Origin: Homalodisca vitripennis
Lineage: Eukaryota; Arthropoda; Insecta; Hemiptera; Cicadellidae
Direction of reading: 5' to 3'
Length of the DNA: 64,000 nucleotides
NCBI RefSeq assembly: GCF_021130785.1
Contig: NC_060207.1
Location: 106,738,001 to 106,802,000 of the forward strand
Part shown: piece after piece, positions 24,564 to 37,164 of the stretch
How the letters are laid out: each line of letters starts with the position of its first letter
How positions within the stretch are numbered: position 1 is the stretch's first letter
Program-made: the position numbers and the translations under genes
The notes under the pieces: generated by a model
The model's input: the letters and a program-made list of their open reading frames with translations, nothing else
Databases searched by the model: none
What the model was told of the DNA's origin: nothing

Positions 24564-25194
24564 AGAAGTCAGAAATCCTTTATTCGGTAATGTACAATAT
24601 AATTACATGCAAAGATAACCCAGACACCAGAAATGGCGTTTGTGGCCATTATAACTACTCAGTAATTAAACCAATTTTCATTCTATGTGCCTACTTCCAT
24701 ATTAATATTCCAAATTGCATGCCTAATACTATAACCAATATATACCTATTTATACGTTCTCAGTACTCTATATTACATCTATCACTAAAATATATAGAGA
24801 AATAGTTTATAAATAAATACTTTATAAACAGCAATAAAAATAAAGAATATTATACCTAAATAACAATAAATAGAATCTTACATCTAAATAACAATAACAA
24901 TAAAGAAAACAGAACAGTGACAATGCCTAACAAATTCATTATGCAAAAAGAATGTTATAATTAACAAATAAATGGAAAACAAGAATATTACCACTAGAGC
25001 ACAAAACAGCTCTCATGCCTATTGAACAGTCAAGACCATGTACCGATTTTTCCCCAGCGTTACTTTCTGTTTGGAAGCAGAAATACTTTCGGCTAAACTT
25101 TACTAAACTTAGAATTCCATAATTAATTAAGCAACAAATATACACAATAAATTATATATAACAACTATATATAAACTATAAAACCGTAAAACAA

Positions 25195-25347
25195 ATATAA
25201 ACTCTGAATAACATAACAACAATATAAACTCTGACAGAACATAACAACAATATAAACTCTGACAGAACATAACAACAATATAAACTCTGACAGAACATAA
25301 CAACAATATAAACTCTGAAAGAACATAACAACAATATAAACTATGCC
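25195..25347. repeat. 28-bp minisatellite
   Basis: About five units of 28 bp, each containing ACTCTGACAGAACATAAC followed by AACAATATAA. Unit starts are at 25201, 25228, 25256, 25284 and 25312. The units are nearly identical. Confidence 0.9.
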
Positions 25348-26047
25348 ATTAATGAACAATAAAATGCAATAGCAACTCAATTCATTACTCTAATAAATAT
25401 TTCAGCAATAAAAAACAAATAACACTATTTGGTTTTAACAAGATATTAGACTGTAATATTAACAAATAAATTACGTAGCAACAATAGTACACAATCAAGA
25501 ATTATATTACATAAATAAATAGCAACAAAAATACATAAATAAAACCACAGAATGAAATGTTTGTTAACTTATTAAAAAGGCTATAATTTTCATTTTAAAT
25601 TTAGGTTTCTTTTCATATACGATGCTATTACCAAAATGTCTAATTATTTCATTATAAAATTTTGGACCCAAATAACAGAGTTGCATTCTGCTGCGTTCCT
25701 TGTTCAAGTTTGGCAATTCAAGTGTAATATATTGTGCAAATCTCGTTACTCTATTAAACTGTCTCATTGGAAACTGCTCAATTCTTGCATGTACATACAT
25801 CAGACAACATAACTTGTGTATTTGCTCAAAAGTAAGCAGCCCATTCTCCGAAAAAATGTAGGTTAGTCTGTCCCTCTTATTAACTCGAAAAATTATACGT
25901 AAAGCTTGCCTTTGACACATAATTACAAGCTTTTTTACCGCTGGATATGTACCCCCAAAATGTATTATCCCATACCTCAGCACGCTTTCAAACCACGATC
26001 TGTAAAGCTGTATCAAGTGTTGGCCCTTAAGACAACTTCTCATGTGT

Positions 26048-26048
<1 letters not shown>

Positions 26049-26106
<58 letters not shown>
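26049..26106. repeat. (GT)n microsatellite
   Basis: An uninterrupted GT tract inside the LINE RT frame described above, followed by GCGCGTGCGTGC. Confidence 0.97.
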
Positions 26107-26111
<5 letters not shown>

Positions 26112-26744
26112 TGCGTGCTGCACAGTGTATGTTACATTTTCGAAGTGTATAAATTGAATAGTACAGAACCAAGACAACTTCCTGGATGTACACCTCGCGT
26201 CGTTCTAACAGAAGAAGACGTCTCAATCTCAACCTTCTTAACCTGGTTTCTTCTTCTAAGATAAGATTTTATACACTCAATAACATTTTCACCAAAACCA
26301 TAAAAGTACATCTTAGCCAATATCGTCTTGTGACGTATGGAGTCGAAAGCCTGTGAATAATCCAACATGATAAATAAACAATATTTTCCACTGTATTTAG
26401 CATCAATGAGATCACAAAGTAGATTCGTCGGCCACGACGAATTATTTAATTTTTTGTACTAGTACAAAAAAATAAATACAAACTTAAAACGCACTCAACT
26501 ATTAATTGTTTAACACTTGCCAGCCTTTGTCTAGCAACTAGCGCTTGCCGCTTGCTCATCTACCCTCACTGCTCTGTAGCATCGTAGCGCGTTCTATCTA
26601 CTCGTACATGTTGTTTGGTCAGTTCGTTAATTTGATCTGTCGGCATATTAATACAAGTGTATTACGTGGTTTTAATACAATTATAGTGAACACTGTACAG
26701 TTTTCCCTAATGTAGCGATGTAATAATATAACTATTCATTTTTT

Positions 26745-29700
26745 CATCAAACGTAGAAAACAAGATGTAAATAATTTAAATCGTGATCAAATTTTGCCAC
26801 AGCTAACTGCTGAAGGCGTAGGATCATCATGCACTTCATCTTCTTCCACCCAGGCCGAGTATCCGGGAAATACAGAAATATTAAGTGACAATATTGCTAA
26901 AATTTCCGAATGCCTGTTTTCTACTCTTCCTAATCTTGAGTTTTCTAGTAAACAGCTACAAGAGCTACGTAGTAAAGTTGTATTTGCGGTAGATGAACCA
27001 AATGATAACTTTGCATTTTCTACTATACTAGTAGGCACAAAAAAATCCTTCCATGAAACTGGTTGAAACTATTTACTTGGTTAGCTTACTTTTAATCGGC
27101 CGATGGCGCTTACTGTAAATATTATATTGTACTAGCTGTTACCCGCGGCTTCGCACGCAATCTTAGAACCAAAGTCCTTATATTACTTAGTAAAAGCAAT
27201 TATGATGTAATAAGATGGAAGTCCTATAAAAATGTTTAAACGTAAGTAGGCATACATCAGGTAGATATTATTTAAGTTCGTGGTAAATAGTATCAGAGTT
27301 TTAATTAATTATTATATAATGTTTGGCACATGTAGGAGCGTTTCTGGTTCTAATTAATTATATACATAACGTCACAGCTGAATCTGTCTTGTCATCCCGA
27401 TCAAGAAAACACAAATCTCGGATCACACAGGTCTCGGAAACTTACTTCAGTCAAAAAGCGTATATTTCCAATCCTTGTAATATATTTCAGGTCTAAGATA
27501 TTTCCAGTACTATAGTAGAGTTTGCCTTTTTGTTCTGACGAAGTAGAAATATATATATATATATATACGTAGGGGTCTCGGTACGTAGACCGAGATGCCT
27601 ACTTCGGTTAAATAGTGCCTACTTAAGACCATTTAAATTCACTTACCTACTATGTCACAATTTAGCTTGCCATATTGCCTCGATCAAATTTTATATACGA
27701 GTACGTTCGATTATCTAGTTCTCGGAAATATACTTTGTTAAAAATCGTGTTAACATAGTTGAGTTTACCTTGTCCTGATGAAGAAAATACACACTTAAGG
27801 AGGACTGAAAAGCCTATTACGACCTAGGGGAGAGTCCTACCTACTTACTATGTACTTTCGGTATAAGAGGGAAGTTGTTATTAAGGTTTTGCAATTTTCC
27901 AAAATAATCGTTATTAAAGTTTTGCGTTACACTTGTTTTTTGGACTGTAGCCAGGGAGAGAATGAATCGTGGAGGCATGTTAGTATTCATTTCTCTGTTT
28001 TTCCAAATTGTTAAAATGTAATATCATAATGTCAAGGAAGCCCGCCAGTTTAAAGTAACTTATGTGAAAACATTCATAACTTTGTTCATTAAGGTTAGTT
28101 TTATAACAGTACGGTATTTAACGCATTAGATGATTTGAATTCGTCACTGGCGCAATCTGGAGTAAAATTTATATATTAATGTTTTATTTACTATCTGCAT
28201 TACACTACCGATCAGGCACTGTTTACTTATTACTGATAAAATTTAAATGTAAATAGATGTTTCAGAAAGTTTGTCGAACTATAGCTGTCAACAGCTGTCA
28301 AAATACGTTTCGTTTTTATCATAACATTCGAATGTAAACAAACTAATTTTTCAATTTGAATTCGACTTTATTTGGTGAAATGAATGTGTTATGGGTGGTA
28401 AAAAGCACTCTAAATGTTAATTCAGACCAAAAGCTATACCTGTACCAAATTTCAGCACAATCCGTATAGTAGTTTCAGCGTGATTCGAGGACAAACCTCG
28501 AAACATCCAAACATCCAAATATCCAAACATTCAAACTTTCGCATTTATAATATTAGTGAGATGTTATATTGACGCAGTTGGGAATGGGTCCTATGAACAC
28601 ATTAGCGCTATAGTTTCATCACATTTTTTCAAATGGACGGATGCGTTGGAAAAGTTTAATACGCATGCTGCAACAAACTGTCGCAAAATATGTTCTGCTG
28701 CTGCTGTGCATTTTTGCATTTAAAACATATGCAAGCAAGTGTTGCTTCTCTAAGTATTGAGAGAAAAAATCAGGTTGAGGAAAACAGAAATGTTTTTAGC
28801 CTATAGTTGAAACAACTATCTTTTGTGGGGGGCAAAAGTTGCCTTTGAGGGTTGATAAACATAATCCTTATAACTATGGTCCAATTTTATTGGATAACCC
28901 CAAGTCTATAGATGAGAAATTCAGGGCTCTGTTAAGACTCAGAGCTAATTCAGGGGGTGAGAAACAGAGAGCATTTCATCAACAGTCCTAAAGTTCCAAC
29001 TTATATTAATCCTACTATGCAAAATGAAATTTTAGCCATTTATGCCAGCATAATCCTGAAATATGTTGTTAGAAATACTGAACATGCTGAAATGCTGAAG
29101 CATTTACTTTAATGACATACGAAACGCTGAACGTGTCAGTTATTTAACAATAATGTCTATATATTGTGTTCCCTTCATTGACTCAGAACACAATGTTCAC
29201 GAGGGCTTTTTGTGTTTTGTGAAAGTTATTGATATGACGACTGAAGGAATTTCAACTCCAGGTTAGAGTCTTGGACTCAACATGAAAATCTTGTTGGCCA
29301 AGGTTATGGCAGAGTGAGCACAATGAGTGGGAAGTTTAATGGTGTCCGGACACGTATTAAAGAAGATCATCCAAGAGCATTATACAAGAGTGTGTGCACT
29401 TTGCTATCCACAAATTAAATCTGCCGTGGGACGTTGGTTGACGTATGTAATATGTTTAGAAACAATGCATATGCAAGTATAATGTATTAAAACAAATCTT
29501 AAATACTTATGCCCCAGAGTCCAAAAAACAATATTACTATGTTTATGTGAAACTAGGTTCATTGAAAGACATTATACTGTCATGATTTTGTTGAGCTTTG
29601 TAAAGCCATTGTTCAAAGTCTGTTCGAACTATCACAGAGTGATCGATCAGTTGCTAGCAAAATAGTTCTCTCTTAGCTACAAAAAATCAACTAAAAACTG

Positions 29701-30240
29701 TTAACGTCTTTTTTTTGTTCGTAAACATTTTATGAGTTACACTCTATCATTGTCAATATATTTAGAGAGTCCAGACTTGGTTTCTGTATTAGGGTACCTA
29801 TGCCAAAGTTATTGCTTGCTGAAAGCTTAAAAAAACTTCGAGAAGATTCAACTGAAGTATTACTCAATTATTTCTGTCTACCCAAGAAAAATACAGGACT
29901 ATGTTTGGTGCTGACCAGGAACTTCAAAGAATAATAAACAATGAGATAACAACAAGAGACAATTATCGTCAGAATGTGGAAGAATACTTAGACGAACTAT
30001 TTTCATCCGTGGTTTGGATGACATGTTGAATAACCAAAATAGCAGATTTGAACACAATAGCGATGTTGTTACATCTTTTGAAACCCGGTCAAGAATGTTT
30101 TAAGGAACAGAATTGGGAATGGGCGGTTGACTACACTTACTTGGCTTACCCTCTGTCCATTACGGGAAAATATCAGTTTCTTCAACAAGTACTAGCTACC
30201 ATGGATCAAAAGTCACGAGTAATTTTATTTTTGTAAAATC
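26745..30240 (+). pseudogene. hAT/ZMYM1-like transposase relic (DUF4371 type)
   Basis: The N-terminal piece at 26745-27128 reads FFIKRRKQDVNNLNRDQILP and LPNLEFSSKQLQELRSKVVF, like the low-complexity leader of ZMYM1/hAT-type proteins. After an inserted repeat (27130-28563) it continues: KWTDALEKFNTH, RALLRLRANSGG, YINPTMQNEILAIY, CVPFIDSEHNVHEG with FVKVIDMTTEGIST, and RTRIKEDHPRALY. The last part (29770-30230) contains MPKLLLAES and DDMLNNQNSRFEHNSD. This order fits the DUF4371/hAT family. Stops and frameshifts are many. Clear terminal inverted repeats were not found. Confidence 0.6.
27130..28563 (+). mobile_element. Dispersed 'TTACCCGCGGCTTCGC' repeat, with 8-bp target duplication
   Basis: Starts CTAGCTGTTACCCGCGGC and ends in CATTTATAATATTAGTGAG, both hallmarks of a non-coding repeat widespread in insect genomes. 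TTATATTG occurs on both sides (27122-27129 and 28564-28571), an apparent 8-bp target duplication. It interrupts the hAT-like relic, so it is the younger insertion. No coding sequence is seen. Which class of element mobilises it is not clear to me. Confidence 0.65.
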
Positions 30241-30244
30241 TCTT

Positions 30245-31470
30245 TCATGTATTATTATTCTTAATGTGCATTTTTATACTAGATACTGTGTTTTGCAGTC
30301 AATATAAGCACCATTTTTGTTATTAATTGCATTACTATATAAGTCTATTAAATTTCAGTTATTAATCCTACACAGCCTACTAATGCAGTGCCTCCACAAT
30401 TATGAATATCAATCGTCAACTCATTCAAGGAGGGTGTAAAATTCAATATTTACAAATACAAATTTATTTATGAGACATGGTTTACATGTATAAGAACAGT
30501 AATCTTATTAAAATTAATTTATACCACGTTAATAACGTTACGCGAATTGTACTGTTACGGTACGTAGTTAAATATTTTTAGATAAAATTGTAAAACTGTG
30601 GTTTGTGTTAATATTTTAAAATGATTGCTTGCCTTGCAAGACAAGCTGAACGGAAAATAGAAAAAAAATTGTATCAATTTTACATGTATACACATTTTAC
30701 AAATAAAATAAAATAAGAAAAACTACGTTAAGATGATTACTGATTGCGTTAAGGACCCCAACCACGACCCGTCATGCAGGATTGAGCGTAACTATGTTAA
30801 TAATTTACCGATTTCATTAAATTGACCATATGTTTACAGATTTCAGAACAGGTTTGTGCTAATTTATAACTCTTGATGTTTACGTGAGTTTTTTTGTCTA
30901 GAAGCTAAAATGAACAGTTGACTTTACTTTCTAAATTAAGGTTAAAAGTTACAGCGTTCGGTGAATTTCTTCGTGGATTTATTTGAATGCACTTGGATTA
31001 GCACTGGTTACATCAAATCGAAATTTGAGCCACACATTGCGCCAGTTATTGGAGCGACTATCTTACGGATGAGATAACAGCGATCCTTTCCTGCAACCTG
31101 CAAGACTTTATTAGTGATTCAAAACCTGAAGACTGTGATTCAACACCAGTGACTACCACTGGAAGAATCTCAATCTTACTCAATTCACTCCATTTGTTAC
31201 ATAATGTTTTTTAATCCATTGCATATATTTTCTATATTTATTGTGTCATCTGTCTATTTATTGACTTTGTTTTAGCCTATGTGTTGTAATATTTATAAAT
31301 TGTTATATTAATTTATACATTTATTTATTCTTGATCAATAGTTTTACTTTTAATTTTGGTAACACGTGACCTCAAAACACTACTGATTTAACAAAAAATT
31401 GAAGCCTCATATTTTATATAACAATTACAAATACAGAGAGATAGATTCATGTTATAAAAAGTGAGGATGT
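30245..31470. other. Intergenic, no gene seen
   Basis: AT-rich sequence. CAGTGCCTCCACAATT at 30384 could be a decayed hAT terminus but has no partner. No genes recognised. Confidence 0.45.
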
Positions 31471-31473
31471 GGT

Positions 31474-31512
31474 CTGAAGATGCCTCAGAAGCTCATGCAA
31501 GGCAACGATAAA
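31474..31512 (+). other. Retroelement-tail hairpin with ribozyme-like boxes
   Basis: CTGAAGATGCCT, then an 11-nt spacer, then AAGGCAACGATAA. TGCCT pairs with AGGCA. The layout resembles the CUGANGA - stem - GAAA core seen at Penelope-type tails, but the second box reads GATAA. Degenerate and low confidence. Confidence 0.25.
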
Positions 31513-31536
31513 GACCGCCGTTAACAAGACTGAAGT

Positions 31537-34340
31537 GATTTGGTCCAAAACTGGGCACTTAGGTTCTCACCCAACCACAATGAGAACGATCATGTCAAGA
31601 GTGAAGGCGACACCAAGAGGGTCAGCATACTAGGAGACAGCCACGCACGTTTTCTGGCTGGTCTTGTAGGGGAACTGGTAGATCCGACGGCTGCAGTCAC
31701 CGGTGAATGCAAACCAAACGACAGATTCTTAAACGCCCTCGTCGAGCAGAATGACTGAAACCGTCAACTACGACGTCCTCGTGGCGGGGACCAACGACGT
31801 GGTGGTTGGGAATATATTCAAACATCTCGAAGACTTCATAAAGCAATGTAGAGTATTCTCCACGATCACCTTGTGCACTCTACCGCAGAGCCACATTCAT
31901 CATACCATTGAACTAGTAAACAACTTTATGGAGTAGTTGTGCAACAGCTACGAGTGCGTGCACGTCCTAGACATCAACTCAATCGAGCGGAGTTTCTTCA
32001 CCTCCCATGGCATGCACCTTCGCATGGGGGGAAAGCGCCTGCTAGCCCTGCACATCATAGAAGTGCTATTCAAGACGAAAAGCAACATGGCACCAGTTCC
32101 ATCATCCTTGCTGGACATCTCCATCGATGGGGGCAGGACTTTAGCGGGAGTAGCAGGGGCCTAGCCTGTGACAAAAGTGACACCACTAATCCTAAAGAGT
32201 CCTCAGAAATATGTTGAAGAATGTTCTTCAAATATTTTAGGAAACCCACTCATAGCCACCACAATAAATGGACTGACTTTATATATAAATCAAAATATTT
32301 CAATAAAAAAATATTATGAAAACAAATTATATTGCATATGTGCAAATAGCTATAAACAAGGGGGTGAACTTTCCGTAATATACGATTAACTTTATCCTGA
32401 TATGCTTGTTATTACTGAACACGGCTTAACAACAGCAATGTAAAATTTTTCAAAATTACCAATTGGCTAATGTGTTCTGCCGCACCTCTGCCAAAGTAGG
32501 AGGGTTAGCAGTCTTTATGTGAAATTGTTGTTCGTCAATGTTGGTCTTATGTGATCACTGGTTTACCCCCTACACTCTTGGTGTACCAACACAGATTTTG
32601 AATTTACAGGCATAAACATTCACGTAACAATACTTGAATGCATGTCATTGGAGTATAAAGGTCCTCAAACAGAAAGTAAGAAAAATTATTTTCAAATTTT
32701 TAAAATATATTGACTGGCGTTACAAAAAAGACCGACGTTTCATTGTAATGGAATATTTTAATATTGACGTCTTAGATGTTAATACCACATGACAACACTA
32801 GTGACCGCCACTTCAGTGACATCAATTGACAACGGCATTACAAATCTGACTGACTGCCAAGTTTCTGTGATCAACACAGCGGTCTCAAACCACTATGGCC
32901 TACAGGGTTTCATCGATGGTCACAAGCCAACACTGGATCCAATAAGAAAAAATAAAAAAACCCGAGACACGAGGCCCACAAACACTGCACTTCTCAACTC
33001 TATGCTTTCGAAAGAGAGTTGGAGATTTCTACATTTTTTAGATCCCGTCGAATCACAATTGAAAAAATTGAGCAAAATTTCAATTTCAATTTGAATGTAA
33101 GCTGCTCTTTAATTAAAATCCAACCAAAATCTGAAATGTATAATTGCAAATAGATTACTATAGGTATCTTAATTTCGAGAAAAAGTTATTATTTTATTTC
33201 TCTCCGATATTAAGAAGCACTCAACAAATGAGAAATTCAAACACTTTTATCAAAATTATATGCGAATTTATAGAAAGGTGATGAGAGCTGTTAAAGTTAA
33301 TTATGTACCAAATTACTACTCGCGTCAAAAACCGTATCAAAAACTGATTGGGCCATAATCAACAATAAAAATTATTAAGTGACAAACATATTGAACTACA
33401 GATTAATAGCAAACAATCAGTGATACCACCTGAGATGAGCTCAACACATTGTTTCCCTCGGTTGGCTCTTACCAAGGTCTTAGTCCTAATCAGCGTCAGC
33501 CACTCCCCCCACCAATACGGAGCCCAGCTGCCTCCATGGTTCTCGTTCCAGTTACAAAGAAGGAGGTTTCCAGAGTGATAAATGATTTCCTAAGAAAGAG
33601 ATCGAATTACTTAAATCATGTGTCAACGTGCTTCTGAAGCACAAAAACATTCAAAACATTTGTTGGGGCCAATGGAACACTTGATAAATGACTCTTTTCA
33701 ATATGGAACATTTCCCTCCTTTCTCAAAACGGCCCAAATTTTAAGAAGGGCGATCCCAAATTTGTTTTAAATTACCACGCGATCTTAATCCTAACAATTT
33801 GCTGCAAAATATTTGAAAAAGTTTTCCTTCTTCGTCTTGATAATACTTTGAAAAAATAAACACAACCTACTATCATCAAGTTAGTTCGGATTCCGAAATG
33901 GAAAGTCGAGAATTGATGCAGTAGTGCGCCTAGTTGACACGATAGTGTAATGAATTGAAAGTCAAATAGATACGTTTAGTATTTTTCTTGATTTATCTAA
34001 AGCATTCGACTGTGTTGATTATGGTACCTTAGGTCACATACGGGAATATCACGGGATACAAACAGAGCCACTTGAGTGACTCAAGTCATATCTTAGTGAT
34101 GGAAAATTATATGTCCGAATTTCAGATGCGCAGTCGAAAGGTAGGGGGTTGGGACTTGGAGTTCATCAGAGGTTAATCCTCAGCCCACTACTTTTTATTG
34201 TACGTCAACAATCCTGGCTCATCGCTGCATTACGGCCAAATTGTCCAGCATGTAGATGACACAACCCTCTGTTTCAGACTGCAGTTGCAGACTTCACTTC
34301 TGAAATCTGAAGTCATGTTCGTCTGAAGGGATCCAAAAAC
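31537..34340 (+). pseudogene. Decayed LINE with SGNH-esterase ORF1, endonuclease and RT
   Basis: ORF1 (31540-32164) has the SGNH hydrolase blocks VSILGDSHARFL, VLVAGTNDV and SHGMHLRMGGKRLLAL, an esterase-like domain found in ORF1 of some LINE groups. An endonuclease region follows (PDMLVITEHGL at 32398; a degraded tail from 32789, ending SNHYGLQGFI). RT pieces run from 33660: LMNDSFQYG, FPSFLKTAQI, LSKAFDCVDYGTL, then RLILSPLLFIV and VDDTTLCF in place of FADDT. Stops and indels break all parts, yet the order ORF1-EN-RT is complete in about 2.8 kb. Confidence 0.7.
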
Positions 34341-34439
34341 AGTCGTCGACGAAGAACGAAGAAGCTCAAATTGAAATCTCCCGCCTCGACATCAAAGACA
34401 CTCAGAATACAAAAAATAGTGCAATCTAGGTGAAGAGGT

Positions 34440-34560
34440 ATACAATTGAGTCCCTAAAAATGTGCATACTGATGCTCTCAAAGCTATATTTTAATATACA
34501 AACGCCAAACAGGTGCTGTCGACCGTCAGAGGACCTTTTGTCCAATCACAATTTATAATA
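34440..34560. repeat. Repeat R34, left copy
   Basis: Contains AATATACAAACGCCAAACAG, GTCGACCGTCAGAGGACC and TGATGCTCTCAAAGCTATAT. It is an inverted partner of 38655-38765. Identity is moderate but spans about 110 bp. Confidence 0.55.
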
Positions 34561-34699
34561 CAATTAATTATAAGTGTTTCTTCGATATATGTCGATGTTC
34601 AATTTTTAATTTTGTCCTAGTTTTTACTTTCAACTTTTCCTATTCTCGACTACTCTGGTTAGCTCAGAACTACCGCACATAAATCCTGTTTCACGCATG

Positions 34700-34830
34700 A
34701 AATCTAAGTTCCGTTATGCTGATCATCGCAACATAGCAAACTCAACATAAGCATAGGAAATACATAATTCACTCGTACCAGCAGTGGTCATACACGTGCA
34801 TCGCCTTCTAAATTACGTGCAAAGCAGCGG
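34700..34830 (-). repeat. Fragment of the CCGCGGCTTCGCACG repeat family
   Basis: CTCAACAT, then GGAAATACATAATTCACTCG and AAATTACGTGC, recur at 37037-37125 and, further diverged, in the 55.0-55.7 kb copy. I infer a truncated copy of the same dispersed family as 27130-28563. Confidence 0.4.
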
Positions 34831-34845
34831 GTAATTGAATGAGTG

Positions 34846-35110
34846 AGTGGAAAAAGGATAAAATTCCAAAAAATAGGAAAACGAACTGAGATAGCAGAAT
34901 CGTTTTAAGTTCCATAACGCATCTTTTGAGTAGAAAAAGGATACATTTCTTATGTTCTATGATGTAGCAACACGAATACAAATTATAAGTTGAGTGGAAG
35001 ACGGACAATATTCCTATACCGGTCTTGGAATATTATCCTTCTTCCACTAAACTGTTTGCCGCGCACCGGTTTGAAGTCACTGAGTGCATGGGAATATTGT
35101 CCTTTTTCCA
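34846..35110. promoter_or_regulatory. Cluster of a ~20-bp motif in both orientations
   Basis: Five copies of a motif like GTGGAAAAAGGACAATATTCC are present. Forward: 34847-34867 (AAAAAGGATAAAATTCC), 34930-34949 and 34993-35013 (GACGGACAATATTCC). Reverse: 35027-35047 (GGAATATTATCCTTCTTCC) and 35090-35109 (GGAATATTGTCCTTTTTCC). The third and fourth form a hairpin. They lie 230-490 bp upstream of the transposase-like gene at 35338. By analogy with other DNA transposons they may be subterminal transposase-binding sites. Confidence 0.4.
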
Positions 35111-35337
35111 ATCAACTAAAAATGGGTTTGATTCTAATCCTATTTATTAACGATTGAGCGCTAGTTTCGCATTGCAGCTGCAGATATTGAAAAACAGATG
35201 TTTTCCTTTATTTGTAGTTTGTCTCACAATGTGTTTAACTGCGTGTTTGAGGTTATGTTCAGACTGCTAACTTACCGTGTGTAGAACAGTGTTAACAGTA
35301 GTTGTGTCTTATTTAACTGACTTGTTCATTTATTAAA

Positions 35338-36829
35338 ATGTCAGATTCGGATCAAGATGCAGATAAGCCTAGGCGCAAGATTAGCAAGGTAAAGAAACAT
35401 TTACATACCAAAGAAATGATGAAAATAGCAAGAAGGAAAGGTGAAGAGTTTTTTACCGATAAGGGCAAACTAGTTGAGGCTAAAACGACCGGCCCAGACT
35501 GTACTTGTCGGAAACTTTGTATTACAACTTTTTCGCCAGACGAAAAGAAGGCTATTATAAGTAACTTATATAACGGTAGGCCATAAAATGAGGGAGAAGT
35601 TTATTTACAAGGCCTAATCGAGAGGCTTGATGTTGCACGACATAGACCAAAGACAGCAGCCTCAAAACTAGCTACTGCCTCATTTACATTTTTTGCAATG
35701 AAAGGGAATGAAAGAGTTCAGGTTTGTCGCCAGGCCTATGGCAGTTTACATGCCGTATCTAATAAGGCTGTAGCCCATTTGACACAACTGTTGCAAACTG
35801 GTAAATCACCATAAGATGGCCGTGGAAAGTATGGAAACAGAAGACATGTATTGGCTCCTGATGTAGTTCTTAAAATACATAACCACATCAACTCTTTCCC
35901 TAAACATACGTCCCATTATGCTTCTCAACCAATAACTTACCTGGACGCTGAACTTACGGTTACAAAAATGTACCAGTTATTTATAGAAAAACATTTTGAG
36001 CTGTTAGGAACGGTGACGTATGAATTCTACCTACGCTACTTTAAAGACAACTTTGGCTACAGATCTGGACGTCCACAAGTTGATGTATGCCCAACTTGTG
36101 AGGAATTGAGCACAAAAATAAAATCACCATTTTTAAATGATGCAGCAAAACGTGTGGCCGTAGCAGAACTAATGGTCCATAAACGACGAGCACGTAAGTT
36201 TTATAATAACAGAGCTAAGCAAATCTGATCCAAAAGTTAATGGAATAGTATTTGACTTTATGAAACATTTACCTGTTCCGTTTATGCCTGTGCAAGACAT
36301 GTTCTATTTGAGGAAGTTGTGGTACTACGTATTTAATATACAAGATTTTAAAACACAACAGTCAGTTTTCTACAACTACACAGAGGGGGAAGCTTACAAG
36401 GGTCCTAACGAGGTCTCCAGTTTCGTGTTGGACTATATTACCAAATATGTCCCAAAAGAAGTGGAAATCCTCCATCTTGTTTGTGATTCCACAAGTGGTC
36501 AAAACCGTAACCACACATTGAGTCGTCTGTTAATGGCAATCTCCATGAGTGGACGATTTAAAGAAGTCCATCAATATTATCCTGTTAGAGGACATAGCTT
36601 CATGCCATGTGACAGGACGTTTGGCACTATTAAACGTTCAGTCCGAAAATTTGATCGTATATACACACCCCATCAGTACATGGAAATAATTATTGTTGGA
36701 GGTACAGTCCAATTTACCAGCTATTGGGTAAGTTTTGTTAGTGACGCTACTTTGGAATTGATCGGTCTTATCCTTAATTTTTCAAATACCACAACGTGGT
36801 TTATTACATGGTTCACAGCCAAAAGTTAA
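35338..36829 (+). pseudogene. Transposase-like protein of an unnamed insect family (DUF7869-like)
   Basis: It starts MSDSDQDADKPRRKISKVKK, a basic leader. A possible metal-binding pair is seen in PDCTCRKLC and again in VDVCPTCEEL. The core holds LPVPFMPVQDMFYLRKLWYY, LHLVCDSTSGQNRNHTLSRL and YYPVRGHSFMPCDRTFGTIK, followed by the end YTPHQYMEII. The DSxxGQNRN and PVRGHSFMPCDR motifs recur in uncharacterised multicopy insect proteins, which I recall under DUF7869. Asp residues in them could be catalytic, but that is inference. In-frame stops lie at 35584 and 35812, with a one-base shift near 36221-36227. The gene is therefore dead but recent: little else is damaged. The name and superfamily are uncertain. 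Confidence 0.6.
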
Positions 36830-36989
36830 ATTTTCATAATTTTTCCCAACATGAATTTTGGGCCTTACAAGCATATTCTTCAACTTTTTAGGTAGTATTA
36901 TATATATAATTTATTTATTTATCAGGAGAGATGCAAGATCAGCTATGGAACAAAAAATACTAATATCGGAGTAAATAACAATGGCCATA

Positions 36990-37130
36990 AATATAAACTT
37001 TTTGACATTTTCATAATCATGGGAAGAAGGCAAACTCAACATTGAGGTCGGAAATATAATTCACTCGAATATATTTCACACTTCTAGTTCATACAAGTAG
37101 AAAACCTACGAAATTACGTGCGAATAGTGA
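36990..37130 (-). repeat. Fragment of the CCGCGGCTTCGCACG repeat family
   Basis: CAAACTCAACATTGAGGTCG, then GAAATATAATTCACTCG, then AAACCTACGAAATTACGTGC match the 34.7-34.8 kb fragment in the same orientation. It probably truncates the right side of the transposase-like element. Confidence 0.4.
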
Positions 37131-37164
37131 CTGCTATTTATTTTATATTTATTTGAGTTCCTAA

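Noticed and set aside
25165..25380. Minus-strand frame with repeated CYVLSEFILL
   Set aside because: Translation of the 28-bp minisatellite.
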